Shown here one piece after another: positions 1 through 8,319 of a DNA stretch of 64,000 bases. Under the pieces are notes generated by a model. The model worked only from the letters and a program-made list of their open reading frames with translations, was not told where the DNA came from and ran no database searches. Each line of letters begins with the position of its first letter. Position 1 is the first letter of the stretch. This DNA is from Gaiellasilicea sp963784895 (lineage in GTDB: Bacteria > Actinomycetota > Thermoleophilia > Gaiellales > Gaiellaceae): the NCBI GenBank assembly GCA_963784895.1, contig CAWATM010000007.1, positions 124,001 through 188,000 on the forward strand, in the 5' to 3' direction. The position numbers were made by a program, and so were the translations under genes.

Positions 1-483
1 GAGGCGATGGGCGAGCTCGAGGTACGCGGCCCCTGGGTCGCCTCGGCGTACTACGACACGCCCGAGCAGGCCGAGCGCTGGACGGACGACGGCTGGTTCA
101 AGACCGGCGATATCGCGTCCTTCCATCCCAAGGGATACGTGATGATCAAGGACCGCTCGAAGGACGTGATCAAGTCGGGCGGTGAGTGGATCTCGTCCGT
201 CGACCTCGAGAACGCGCTGATGGCGCACCCGGCGATCGCCGAGGCGGCGGTGATCGCGATCCCGCACGAGAAGTGGGACGAGCGGCCGTTGGCGGTGTGC
301 GTCTGCCGCGAGGGCAAGTCGGCGACGCCGGACGAGCTACGCGAGTTCCTCGCGCCCAACTTCGCCAAGTTCTGGCTGCCCGACACGTTCGAGTTCGTCG
401 ACGAGATCCCGAAGACGGCGGTCGGCAAGTTCCGGAAGACCGCGCTGCGGGAGCAGTTCGCCAAGGCGCCTGAGCCCGCGTGA
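1..483 (+). CDS. AMP-forming acyl-CoA synthetase, C-terminal part (5' end outside window)
   Basis: The frame is open from base 1 and ends at TGA 481-483, so only about 160 C-terminal residues are present. It shows the end of the adenylate-forming fold: TGDIASFHPKGY, the hinge stretch IKDRSKDVIKSGGEWIS, the small C-terminal domain, and PKTAVGKFRKTALR with the conserved catalytic lysine region. Members activate carboxylic acids to acyl-CoA using ATP and CoA; the closest type is the medium/long-chain fatty acyl-CoA ligases. It is the first visible gene of a tight nine-gene plus-strand operon of acyl-CoA catabolism; the next gene starts inside its stop codon (GTGA). Substrate cannot be read from the fragment. 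Confidence 0.93.
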   Translation, partial: EAMGELEVRGPWVASAYYDTPEQAERWTDDGWFKTGDIASFHPKGYVMIKDRSKDVIKSGGEWISSVDLENALMAHPAIAEAAVIAIPHEKWDERPLAVCVCREGKSATPDELREFLAPNFAKFWLPDTFEFVDEIPKTAVGKFRKTALREQFAKAPEPA

Positions 484-1169
484 GGATCTCCGGCCGGACG
501 TTCATCGTCACGGGTGGCCGCTCCGGGCTCGGGGAGGCGACCGCGGCGATGCTGGAGCGCGAGGGCGCGACGGTCGTGATCGCCGACCTGCCCGAGACCG
601 ACGTCACCGACGCAGGCGCCGTGCAGGCGCTCGTGGAGTCGTGCGGCGAGTTGCACGGAGCCGTCAACTGCGCGGGGATCGGCGGCGGCGCCCGCGTCGT
701 CGGCTTCCCGCTCGACCGCTTCCGCAAGGTGATCGAGGTCAACCTGATCGGCACCTTCAACGTCCTCTCGCTCGCCGCGGCGAAGATGGCGGAGGGCGAA
801 CCGGACGAGGAGGGGACACGCGGCGTGATCGTCAACACGGCCTCGAATGCAGCCTTCGACGGCCAGATCGGGCAGGCGGCCTACTCGGCGTCGAAGGCCG
901 GCGTCGCAGGGATGACGCTGCCGGTGGCCCGCGACCTCGCGTCGAAGGGGATCCGGGTCGTCACGATCGCGCCGGGACCGTCGGACACGCCGATGCTCGG
1001 ACCGATGCGCGACGACATCCGGGAGAGCCTCACCTCGCAGATCCCCTTCCCCAAGCGCCTCGGCCGCGCGGAGGACTTCGCCGCGCTGGTCAAGCACATC
1101 GTCGAGAACGAGTACCTGAACGGGGAGGTCATCCGCTTGGACGGCGCTCTTCGGATGGGTCCGAGATAA
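480..1169 (+). CDS. Short-chain dehydrogenase, 3-hydroxyacyl-CoA dehydrogenase type II-like
   Basis: A 229-residue classical SDR. The N-terminal TGGRSGLG is the NAD(P)-binding TGxxxGxG motif, NCAGIGGG follows, and YSASK with the preceding serine region (NTASN) gives the catalytic Ser-Tyr-Lys set. Architecture and operon context resemble HSD10-type 3-hydroxyacyl-CoA dehydrogenases, which oxidise 3-hydroxyacyl-CoA in beta-oxidation; that assignment is by family resemblance. The GTG start at 480 overlaps the ligase stop by 4 nt, implying translational coupling. Confidence 0.9.
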   Translation: MRISGRTFIVTGGRSGLGEATAAMLEREGATVVIADLPETDVTDAGAVQALVESCGELHGAVNCAGIGGGARVVGFPLDRFRKVIEVNLIGTFNVLSLAAAKMAEGEPDEEGTRGVIVNTASNAAFDGQIGQAAYSASKAGVAGMTLPVARDLASKGIRVVTIAPGPSDTPMLGPMRDDIRESLTSQIPFPKRLGRAEDFAALVKHIVENEYLNGEVIRLDGALRMGPR

Positions 1170-1178
1170 AGGAGACAG

Positions 1179-1967
1179 ATGGCTGAGTACGTCAAGGTCG
1201 AGACCGACGGGCGCGTCGCGATCATCACGCTCGATCACCCGCCCGTGAACGCGCTCTCGTCGCAGCTGCTCGAGGAGCTCGAGGAGGAGTACGACCGGCT
1301 CGACCGCGACGACGAGACCCGCGCGATCGTGTTCCGGGGCGAGGGGGAAAAGGCATTTGTCGCCGGCGCGGACATCACCGAGTTCCCCGCGTTGCGCGAG
1401 CAGATCGAAGAGGCTGCAGAGAGCGGCTCGCCACGCGGGATCCAGAAGCTGGCGACGAGGATGGACGCCGGGCGGACGCCCGTCATCGCCGCGATCCACG
1501 GCTACTGCCTCGGGGGCGGGCTCGAGCTGGCGATGGCGTGCGACATCCGGATCGCGGCCGACGACGCTCGGCTCGGCCAGCCCGAGATCAAGCTCGGCCT
1601 GATCCCCGGCGGCGGCGGCACGCAGCGGCTGCCCCGGCTCGTCGGGCACGGCCGCGCGCTGCTGCTCAACCTCAGCGGTGACCCCATCTCCGGCTCGCAG
1701 GCCTACGACTGGGGCCTCGTCGAGCAGGCGGTGCCGCGCGCCGAGTTGCTGGAGACGGCGCTCGAGCTGGCGCGGACGCTCTCGCAGCGCTCCCCGCACG
1801 CCATGGGTGTGATCAAGCAACTCGCCTCCGAGACGCGCGACCTGCCGCTCTCGGAGGGGATGCAGCGCGAGGCGCAGGGCTTCATCCGCTGCATCGGCAG
1901 CGAGGACGGCGCCGAGGGCGTCGTCGCCTTCCTGGAGAAGCGCCAGCCTGAGTTCACCGGCCGATGA
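1179..1967 (+). CDS. Enoyl-CoA hydratase/isomerase (crotonase family)
   Basis: 262 residues, ATG start preceded by AGGAG at 1171-1175. The oxyanion-hole segment GEKAFVAGADITEF and the GGGLELAMACD plus GQPEIKLGLIPGGGGTQR segments contain both glutamates used by true enoyl-CoA hydratases (Glu144/Glu164 in the rat enzyme), so hydratase activity is likely rather than only isomerisation. It would hydrate trans-2-enoyl-CoA between an acyl-CoA dehydrogenase and the SDR encoded just upstream. It ends with an ATGA overlap with the next gene. Confidence 0.93.
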   Translation: MAEYVKVETDGRVAIITLDHPPVNALSSQLLEELEEEYDRLDRDDETRAIVFRGEGEKAFVAGADITEFPALREQIEEAAESGSPRGIQKLATRMDAGRTPVIAAIHGYCLGGGLELAMACDIRIAADDARLGQPEIKLGLIPGGGGTQRLPRLVGHGRALLLNLSGDPISGSQAYDWGLVEQAVPRAELLETALELARTLSQRSPHAMGVIKQLASETRDLPLSEGMQREAQGFIRCIGSEDGAEGVVAFLEKRQPEFTGR

Positions 1968-2878
1968 GGGCGGCCGTCCTCCGCGAGATCGGAACGCCGC
2001 TCTCCGTCGAGGACGTGCCCGAGCCGGACGTGGCCGAGGGACAGTCCCTCGTCGAGGTGCGGGCGGCCGGGATCAACTTCGCCGACGTCCTGATCAAGAA
2101 CGGGATGTACCCGCAGCCGCCCGAGCTGCCGACCGTTCTCGGCAACGAGGTCGCCGGCGACATCGGCGACCGACGTGTGGTCGCGTTCGTGCGGCACTCC
2201 GGCGGCGGCTACGCGGAGCGCGTCGCCGTCGACGACGAGTGGGTGTTCGACCTGCCTGCGGGGGCGGGGTACGCGGAGGGCGCCGCCTTCCTGACGACGT
2301 ACCTGACCGCCTGGATCCCGATGACGCGCCAGGCGCGCATCCACCCCGACACGAACGTGCTCGTGACCGCGGCCGCGGGCGGGGTCGGCACGGCGGCGAT
2401 CCAGGTGGCGGCGTTCTGTGGCGCCACCGTCACTGCCGCGGCCGGGTCGGAGGACAAGCTCGAGCTGGCACGGAAGCTCGGCGCGCAGCGGACGGTGAGC
2501 TACGAGGAGATCGGCGAGCTCGACGACATCGACGTCGCCTTCGATCCCGTCGGCGGGCAGGTCTTCACCGCGTGCGTCAAGGCGCTGCGACCCCTCGGCG
2601 TCGCGATCGGGATCGGCTTCGCCGGCGGCACGTGGGAGCAGGTCGACCCCGCCCGGCTCGTCGGCCGCAACGTCGGCATCCAGGGCTTCTACCTCGGCCG
2701 GTTGATGGGCTTCCAGCCGCAGCTCGTCCAGGAGGAGGTGCGCGAGCTGCTCGCACTGTGGCGGCGTGGCGCGCTGCACCCGGTCGTCGGCGCCGAGTAC
2801 CCGCTCGAGCAGGCGAACGAGGCGCTCGAGCTGATCGCGTCGAGACAGTCGACGGGGAAGGTCGTCCTTGTTCCCTGA
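1964..2878 (+). CDS. Zinc-independent MDR oxidoreductase (NADPH:quinone reductase-like)
   Basis: 304 residues. The N-terminal half is a GroES-like alcohol-dehydrogenase domain (MRAAVLREIG, AAGINFADVLIKNGMYPQPPELP), and the second half a Rossmann domain with VTAAAGGVGTAAIQ, the AxxGGVG nucleotide-binding loop. No zinc-ligand cysteines are visible, which places it with quinone oxidoreductases and enoyl-reductase-like MDRs. NADPH as cofactor is inferred from the family. The ATG overlaps the crotonase stop by 4 nt; the following SDR starts 11 nt before this gene's end. Confidence 0.9.
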   Translation: MRAAVLREIGTPLSVEDVPEPDVAEGQSLVEVRAAGINFADVLIKNGMYPQPPELPTVLGNEVAGDIGDRRVVAFVRHSGGGYAERVAVDDEWVFDLPAGAGYAEGAAFLTTYLTAWIPMTRQARIHPDTNVLVTAAAGGVGTAAIQVAAFCGATVTAAAGSEDKLELARKLGAQRTVSYEEIGELDDIDVAFDPVGGQVFTACVKALRPLGVAIGIGFAGGTWEQVDPARLVGRNVGIQGFYLGRLMGFQPQLVQEEVRELLALWRRGALHPVVGAEYPLEQANEALELIASRQSTGKVVLVP

Positions 2879-3545
2879 GACCGCAGTGGTCACGGGTGCG
2901 ACCGGGGGGATCGGCGGCGCACTCGTCGCCGCGCTCGAGGCCGACGGCGCGGCCGTTCGTGGCCTCGACCTGACGAGCGGCTTCGACGTCGGCGACCCGG
3001 AGGCGTGGCTCGACGTCGCCCCGGCCGATCTCGTCTGCCTGAATGCAGGCGTCCTGGCGAAGGGCGACGGCACCATCGACGACTACCGGCGCATCCTCTC
3101 CGTCAACGTCGACGGCGTCGTCTTCGGGATGCAGGCGCTGGCACCGCGGATGCGCCAGGGGAGCGCCTTCGTCGTCACGGCATCGCTCGCCGGGCTGATC
3201 CCGATGCCCTCCGACCCGCTCTACGTGCTCACGAAACACGCGGTCGTCGGGTACGCACGCTCGATGGCCGAGGTGCTGGAGCCGCGTGGGATCCGCGTCA
3301 ACCTCGTCTGCCCCGGGATCGTGCGGACGCCGATGACGGAGCCGGAGCAGGAGAAGCTCGACGCGGCCGGCTTCCCGCTGATGGAGCCGGAGCAGATCGC
3401 GGCGGCGGTGCTCGTCGCCGCCCGCAGCGAACTGACCGGCCAGGCGTGGGTGTGCCAGCCCGGCCGCGAGCCGACGCTCTTCCGCTTCCCGAACGTGCCC
3501 GGCCCGCGGGTGGAGGGTGCGGAAGGCATGGTTCCGCAACTGTGA
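2868..3545 (+). CDS. Short-chain dehydrogenase/reductase
   Basis: 225 residues from a TTG start at 2868, inside the end of the MDR gene. TGATGGIGG near the N terminus is the dinucleotide-binding loop, NAG the structural motif, and YVLTK with the serine of VVTASLAG the catalytic set; the CPGIVRTPM segment after the active site is also typical. The substrate is unknown. It lies in the middle of an acyl-CoA degradation operon, so a hydroxyacyl or hydroxy-lipid substrate is plausible. The C-terminal segment GREPTLFRFPNVPGP is characteristic of a subgroup seen with fatty-acid genes. Confidence 0.88.
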   Translation: MFPETAVVTGATGGIGGALVAALEADGAAVRGLDLTSGFDVGDPEAWLDVAPADLVCLNAGVLAKGDGTIDDYRRILSVNVDGVVFGMQALAPRMRQGSAFVVTASLAGLIPMPSDPLYVLTKHAVVGYARSMAEVLEPRGIRVNLVCPGIVRTPMTEPEQEKLDAAGFPLMEPEQIAAAVLVAARSELTGQAWVCQPGREPTLFRFPNVPGPRVEGAEGMVPQL

Positions 3546-4540
3546 AGCTCGGGATGCAGCTCGGCTACGACGATCCGATCGGGTCGGTGGCGATGGCGCA
3601 GGAGGCCGACCGGCTCGGCTTCGACTCCGTCTGGACGTCAGAGGCCTGGGGCGCGGACGCGGTCACGACCGCGTCGTGGATCGCCGCGACGACGGAGCGG
3701 ATCGGGATCGGCACGGCGATCATGCAGATGCCGGCGCGCACACCAGCGATGACGGTGATGACCGCGGCGACGCTCGACCAGCTCTCCGGAGGCCGCGTCC
3801 TGCTCGGCCTCGGAACGTCGGGGCCGCAGGTGGTCGAGGGCTGGCACGGCGTACCCTGGGGCAAGCCGCTCGGCCGCACGCGCGAGTACGTCGAGATCGT
3901 CCGCGCAGGGCTGCGCCGCGAGACGGTCGAGCACCACGGCCCGCACTACGACATCCCCTACTCCGGCGAGGACGCGACCGGCCTCGGCAAGCCGCTGAAG
4001 CTGATCCTGAAGCCGCTCCGCCGCGACGTCCCGATCTACCTTGCTGCGCTGGGCCCGAAGAACGTCGCGCTCGCGGCCGAGATCGCCGACGGCTGGCTGC
4101 CGATCTTCTTCTCCCCCTACCGCTTCCGCGAGCTCCACGGCCCTTCCCTCACCGCTGCACCGGACGGCTTCCAGGTGGCGCCGCTCTGCCCCGTCCTCGT
4201 CGGCGACGACGTCCAGCAGTGCCGCGACATGCTGAAGCCGATGCTGGCCCTCTACATCGGTGGCATGGGCGCGCGCGGGAAGAACTTCTACAACTCGCTC
4301 GCGCAGCGCTACGGCTACGAGGAGGCGGCGGCGAAGATCCAGGAGCTCTACCTCTCCGGGATGAAGGGTGAGGCCGCGATGACCGTGCCCGACGAGCTGG
4401 TCGACGAGATCGCGCTCGTCGGCCCGAAGGAGCGGATCGCCGAGCGGCTGGAGCCGTGGCGCGAGGCCGGCGTCTCGACGATCGTGATCCAGGCGCGTCA
4501 GCGGGAGGCGCTCGAGGTGATGGCGGAGCTGCTGCTGTGA
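3542..4540 (+). CDS. LLM-class F420-dependent oxidoreductase
   Basis: 332 residues from GTG at 3542, overlapping the SDR stop by 4 nt. The luciferase-like TIM-barrel fold is recognisable from MKLGMQLGYDD, ADRLGFDSVWTSEAW, TERIGIGTAI, LDQLSGGRVLLGLGTSGPQVVEGWHG and the C-terminal GPKERIAERLEPWREAGV. It matches the mycobacterial/actinobacterial F420 subfamily that often sits with fatty-acid or cholesterol degradation genes. F420 use is inferred from the subfamily; the substrate is unknown. The following kinase starts at the overlapping GTGA. Confidence 0.9.
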   Translation: MKLGMQLGYDDPIGSVAMAQEADRLGFDSVWTSEAWGADAVTTASWIAATTERIGIGTAIMQMPARTPAMTVMTAATLDQLSGGRVLLGLGTSGPQVVEGWHGVPWGKPLGRTREYVEIVRAGLRRETVEHHGPHYDIPYSGEDATGLGKPLKLILKPLRRDVPIYLAALGPKNVALAAEIADGWLPIFFSPYRFRELHGPSLTAAPDGFQVAPLCPVLVGDDVQQCRDMLKPMLALYIGGMGARGKNFYNSLAQRYGYEEAAAKIQELYLSGMKGEAAMTVPDELVDEIALVGPKERIAERLEPWREAGVSTIVIQARQREALEVMAELLL

Positions 4541-5460
4541 GTCTCGAGGAGTCGTTCGCAGCCGCGCTCGACGCACCTGTCGAGCGGGCGGTCCTGCTCG
4601 CGGGCGGCGCCTCGAAGGAGGCGTGGGCGATCGACTCGGACGGACGCGAGCTGCTGATCCGCCGCGCCGCCGGCGGCGTCATCCACCAGGCGACGCTCTC
4701 GCTCGAGCACGAGTTCGAGGTGCTGCGCGCCGCCCACGAGGCGGGCGTGCGGGTGCCGGAGCCGATCGCCTACCTCGGCGAGGTCGATGGCCGCGAGGCA
4801 TTCGTGATGACACGGATCCAGGGCGAGACGATCGGCCGCAGAATCGTCAAGAGCCCGCCGCCCGGCCTCGACGTCCAGCTGGCCGAGGAGTTGGCGAAGA
4901 TCCACGCGATCCCACCCGCACGGCTGCCGTTCCTCGAGACCGGCGATCAGGTCGCCCGCTTCTACGAGGAGCTGGACTCGGTCGGCGAGCCGCATCCGGC
5001 GATCGAGCTCGGCCTGCACTGGGTCAAGGAACGGCTGCCGACCCACCGCGAGCCCGTCGTCGTCCACGGCGACTGGCGGATCGGCAACATCGCCGTCGAC
5101 GAGCAGGGCATCGTGGCGGTGCTCGACTGGGAGTTCGCCCACCTCGCCGACCCGGTCGAGGATCTCTCCTGGCCGCTCGTCCGGGCGTGGCGCTTCGGCG
5201 CCGACGACAAGCACCTCGGCGGCGTCGGCGACCTCGACCGCTACCTCGACCGCTACGCCGAGCTGACCGGGCTCGAGGTGACGCGCGAGGAACTGCTCGC
5301 CTGGGAGGTCTTCGGCAACGTCAAATGGGCGACCGGCTGCCTCACTCAGTCGCGCCGCCACTTCAATGGGCAGGAGCGCTCGGTCGAGCTCGCCGTCCTG
5401 GGCCGGCTCGCCGCCGAGATGGAGTACGAGCTCTTGGATCTGATCGACCATGCAGCATGA
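4537..5460 (+). CDS. APH-family phosphotransferase, ACAD10/11-kinase and LvaA-like
   Basis: 307 residues, GTG start overlapping the previous stop. The kinase core is clear: HGDWRIGNI is the Brenner catalytic loop and VLDWEFAHLADPVEDL carries the metal-binding aspartate; FVMTRIQGETIGRR is the hinge. This branch is related to the kinase domain of ACAD10/11 and to LvaA of Pseudomonas putida, which phosphorylates 4-hydroxyacyl-CoA so that phosphate can be eliminated. The immediately following 100-residue DUF6285 gene matches the small LvaB partner in size and position. I infer a hydroxyacyl-CoA kinase; an unrelated metabolite kinase is the alternative. Confidence 0.85.
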   Translation: MSLEESFAAALDAPVERAVLLAGGASKEAWAIDSDGRELLIRRAAGGVIHQATLSLEHEFEVLRAAHEAGVRVPEPIAYLGEVDGREAFVMTRIQGETIGRRIVKSPPPGLDVQLAEELAKIHAIPPARLPFLETGDQVARFYEELDSVGEPHPAIELGLHWVKERLPTHREPVVVHGDWRIGNIAVDEQGIVAVLDWEFAHLADPVEDLSWPLVRAWRFGADDKHLGGVGDLDRYLDRYAELTGLEVTREELLAWEVFGNVKWATGCLTQSRRHFNGQERSVELAVLGRLAAEMEYELLDLIDHAA

Positions 5461-5752
5461 CCGGCCGACCCCGCAGGAGCTCGCCGAGGCCGTCCGCGAG
5501 TTCCTGCAGGACGAGATCCTCCCGATCCTCGACGACCACCGGCTGAAGTTCCGGACGCTCGTCGCGATCAACGGGCTCGGGATCGCCGAACGGGAACTGT
5601 GGGCGACGACCCCACCCCGCGAGGAGGACTGGGAGCTCGCGCGCCGGATCCGCGCCGGTGACGTCCCGGAGAACGCGGTCGCGCTCTTGAAGGAGCAGGT
5701 CGCGCAGAAGCTGCGCGTCTCGAACCCGCGCGCGCTGGCCAAGTACGAGTGA
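5450..5752 (+). CDS. DUF6285 small protein, probable partner of the upstream kinase (LvaB-like)
   Basis: A 100-residue soluble helical protein (PQELAEAVREFLQDEILP, FRTLVAINGLGIAEREL, LKEQVAQKLRVSNPRALAKYE) with no catalytic motif that I can see. It starts 11 nt inside the kinase gene. Small proteins of this kind regularly follow ACAD10/11-like kinases; in the P. putida levulinate pathway the kinase LvaA needs the small LvaB for activity. The pairing is therefore functionally suggestive, but equivalence to LvaB is inference from size, order and family. Confidence 0.82.
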   Translation: MQHDRPTPQELAEAVREFLQDEILPILDDHRLKFRTLVAINGLGIAERELWATTPPREEDWELARRIRAGDVPENAVALLKEQVAQKLRVSNPRALAKYE

Positions 5753-6414
5753 GACGAAGACTGATCTTGATGCGGCACGGCGACGTCTCCTACGTCGACG
5801 AGACCGGCGCGCCCGTGCATCCGGAGGACGTGCCGCTGACGCGGCGCGGCCGCGAGCAGGCGGCCGCCGCCCGCGACGCGCTCGCGAACGTCGACTTCGA
5901 CCTCGTGCTCGCGAGCGACCTGCCCCGCACGCTCGAGACCGCCGAGATCGTCGCGCCGGACACGCACGTCGAGCTCTGGCCCGAGCTGGCGGAGTGGCGC
6001 GGCGGCCGGCTCGACGCGATCCCGGCCGAGGAGCTCGAGACAGCCTTCGTCGGCGCGCTCCAGGTGCGCGACGAGGCGCAGCGCTTCCTCGGCGGCGAGT
6101 CGCTCGGCGAGGCGCTCGACCGCGTCCACCCCGCACTGGAGCGGCTGCTCGCCCGCGACTGGCACACGGCGCTCGCGGTGCTCCACGGCGGCGTCAACCG
6201 GATCGTCATCTCCTATGCGCTCTCCGGCGACCGCACCTACTTCGGCACGTTCGAGCAGGCGCCCGCCTGCATCAACGTCCTCGACCTCGGCGACGACGGC
6301 TGGATCGTCCGCACCGTCAACTACGTCCCCTACGACCCGCTCCACCCCGCGCGGACGACGACGATGGAGCACCTCTGGGAGCAGCTGAAGCCGTACCTAG
6401 ACGAGCGCGCGTAG
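5749..6414 (+). CDS. Histidine phosphatase superfamily protein
   Basis: 221 residues, GTG start overlapping the previous stop by 4 nt. LILMRHGDVSY contains the catalytic RHG, LASDLPRTLETAEIV the second arginine, a glutamate lies in the middle region, and AVLHGGVNRIV supplies the second active-site histidine. The fold removes phosphate from small molecules or proteins. As the last gene of an operon with a kinase, it might act on a phosphorylated intermediate or be housekeeping; the sequence does not decide. Its 3' end overlaps the convergent kinase-like gene by 18 bp. Confidence 0.88.
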   Translation: MRRRLILMRHGDVSYVDETGAPVHPEDVPLTRRGREQAAAARDALANVDFDLVLASDLPRTLETAEIVAPDTHVELWPELAEWRGGRLDAIPAEELETAFVGALQVRDEAQRFLGGESLGEALDRVHPALERLLARDWHTALAVLHGGVNRIVISYALSGDRTYFGTFEQAPACINVLDLGDDGWIVRTVNYVPYDPLHPARTTTMEHLWEQLKPYLDERA

Positions 6415-7149
6415 GACCGCGATCTCGTTCTCGTCCGCGCCCAGGTAGGCGCCCCGGATCACAGTCCACTGCCGCATCCGCTCCTCGTCGAGGCCGGCCG
6501 CGGCAAAGGCCTCGAGCCGCCGCTCGGTCACGTCGAGGCGCATTCGGCGCGGGAAGGGGTTCCAGAGGAACGAGGGGACGTCGTACTCGGGCTCGCCGAG
6601 CATCGGCTTCGGGTCGATCGCGACCGCCCCCCGCGCCGACTGGAGGATGTTGTGGTGGTGGAAGTCGCCGTGCACGAGCACGTCGCGGCCGACGTCGAGG
6701 GCCGCGTACAGCTCGCGGGCCAGCGGGGTGAGCGGATGCTCCTCGGCGTTGTCGAGCCAGCGCGGCACCCAGTCGCCGATCCAGCGGAACGGCTCCGCGG
6801 CGGCGCGCCAGAGCTTGAGGCCGGTCGCGACGGCGATCCCCGTCGCCTCGTCCTCGTCCAGGCCGGAGATGTCCTCGCCCACGCGTTCGATCAGGAGCGC
6901 GCGGCGCGCGGGATCCCGTCTGAGCAGACGCACCGCACCCTCGCCGGCCCAGAGCTCGAGCGCGTCGGCTTCCTCGTCCGACTCGTCGTCCTCCGGCGGC
7001 GTCACCTTCAGCACCGCGCCCTCCCCCGCGGAAGCGACGAACGAGTACCGCGCGAACGCGTAGGTCTCGCCGAGCTCCAGCTGCCAATCTGCCGCGACCT
7101 CGCGGGCGACCTGCTCGAGCGCGACTTGGTCCGGAAGATTCTCGCTCAG
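6397..7149 (-). CDS. Aminoglycoside/hydroxyurea kinase-like phosphotransferase (APH(6) type)
   Basis: About 250 residues. LVHGDFHHHNIL is the catalytic loop and AIDPKPMLGEPEYDVPSF the metal-binding DxD-like segment, the signature of the streptomycin 6-kinase/hydroxyurea phosphotransferase branch. Chromosomal members without a known antibiotic substrate are common in actinobacteria, so resistance should not be assumed. The start is unclear: no ATG, GTG or TTG lies just before the conserved region. A CTG at 7149-7147 overlaps the thiolase stop (CTGA), whereas the next in-frame GTG (7197) would overlap the thiolase by about 50 nt. I chose the CTG. Confidence 0.8.
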   Translation of the reverse strand: MSENLPDQVALEQVAREVAADWQLELGETYAFARYSFVASAGEGAVLKVTPPEDDESDEEADALELWAGEGAVRLLRRDPARRALLIERVGEDISGLDEDEATGIAVATGLKLWRAAAEPFRWIGDWVPRWLDNAEEHPLTPLARELYAALDVGRDVLVHGDFHHHNILQSARGAVAIDPKPMLGEPEYDVPSFLWNPFPRRMRLDVTERRLEAFAAAGLDEERMRQWTVIRGAYLGADENEIAVLRALV

Positions 7150-8306
7150 CGCAGCCGCTCGACGACCATCGCCATCCCCTGGCCGCCGCCGACGCACATC
7201 GTCTCCAGCCCGATCGTGCCGTCGACCTCGTCGAGGTCGTTCAGCAGCGTGCACATGATCCTGGCGCCGGTCATGCCATAGGGGTGGCCGAGCGCGATCG
7301 CGCCGCCGTGCGGGTTCAGCTTCTCGCCGAACGGGTCGACGCCGAGCTCGCGGCAGACCGGCAGCACCTGCGCGGCGAACGCCTCGTTCAGCTCCATCAC
7401 GTCGACGTCGTCGATCGTCATCCCGGCGCGGCCGAGAGCGACCTTGACCGCGTCGATCGGGCCGACGCCCATGATCTCCGGGTCGAGGCCGGTCACCGCC
7501 GAGGCGATGATCCGCGCGCGTGGCTTCAGTCCGATCTCGGCCGCGCGCTCGTCGGAGGTGATCACAAGCGCGGCGGCGCCGTCGTTGAGCGGGCACGAGT
7601 TGCCCGCCGTGACCTTGCCGTCCGGCACGAAGGCCGGCTGCAGCTCCTGCAGCTTCTCGTAGGTCGAGCTCGGCCGCGGGCCGTCGTCGGCGGCGACGAC
7701 CGTCCCGTCCTCCTTCGTGTACGGCGTCAGCTCGCGCTCGAAGAAGCCCGACTCCTGCGCCGCCACCGCTCGCTCCTGCGAGCGCTGCGCGAACCGGTCC
7801 ATGTCCTCGCGCGAGACGTCGTAGCGCTCGGCGACGTTCTCTGCAGTCAGCCCCATCGGGATGTAGACGTTCGCGATCGCACCGTCGCCGACGAGTTTCG
7901 GATGCAGCTCCTCGGAGTCCTTCGGGTAACCGTCCACCTGCGAGATCGACTCCACACCCGCCGCCACATAGACATCGCCCTCGCCCGCCTTGATCGCGTG
8001 GAACGCCATCCGCGTCGTCTGGAGTGAGGAGGCGCAGAAGCGGTTGACCGTCGTGCCGGGCACACGCTTCGGCAGCCCGGCCAGCAGCGCAGCGCGGCGG
8101 GCAAGGTTCATCCCCTGCTTCTCCTGCGGGAAGCCGCAGCCGACCATCACGTCGACGATGTCGTTCGGGTCGAGCCCTGCCGCCTGCTCGACGGCCTCGC
8201 GGATCGCGAACGCGAGCAGGTCGTCGGGGCGGACGTCCATGAGCGAGCCCTTCCCGGCGCGGCCGATCGGTGTGCGGACGGCGCTGACGATGACGGCTTC
8301 TGGCAC
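7146..8306 (-). CDS. Acetyl-CoA acyltransferase (thiolase)
   Basis: 386 residues from GTG 8306, with a purine-rich AGAGGAGAG just upstream. EAVIVSAVRTPIGR opens the fold, NRFCASS contains the nucleophilic cysteine, NEAFAAQ and GHPYGMTGAR carry the active-site Asn and His, and CVGGGQGMA the second cysteine. It would cleave 3-ketoacyl-CoA to acetyl-CoA and a shortened acyl-CoA, completing beta-oxidation with the hydratase and SDR of the neighbouring operon. It follows the acyl-CoA dehydrogenase gene by 13 nt. Confidence 0.94.
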   Translation of the reverse strand: MPEAVIVSAVRTPIGRAGKGSLMDVRPDDLLAFAIREAVEQAAGLDPNDIVDVMVGCGFPQEKQGMNLARRAALLAGLPKRVPGTTVNRFCASSLQTTRMAFHAIKAGEGDVYVAAGVESISQVDGYPKDSEELHPKLVGDGAIANVYIPMGLTAENVAERYDVSREDMDRFAQRSQERAVAAQESGFFERELTPYTKEDGTVVAADDGPRPSSTYEKLQELQPAFVPDGKVTAGNSCPLNDGAAALVITSDERAAEIGLKPRARIIASAVTGLDPEIMGVGPIDAVKVALGRAGMTIDDVDVMELNEAFAAQVLPVCRELGVDPFGEKLNPHGGAIALGHPYGMTGARIMCTLLNDLDEVDGTIGLETMCVGGGQGMAMVVERLR

Positions 8307-8319
8307 GTGGGCTCTCCTC

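Noticed and set aside
6397..7149. Aminoglycoside resistance gene
   Set aside because: Only family-level resemblance; the chromosomal acyl-CoA context gives no support for a resistance role.
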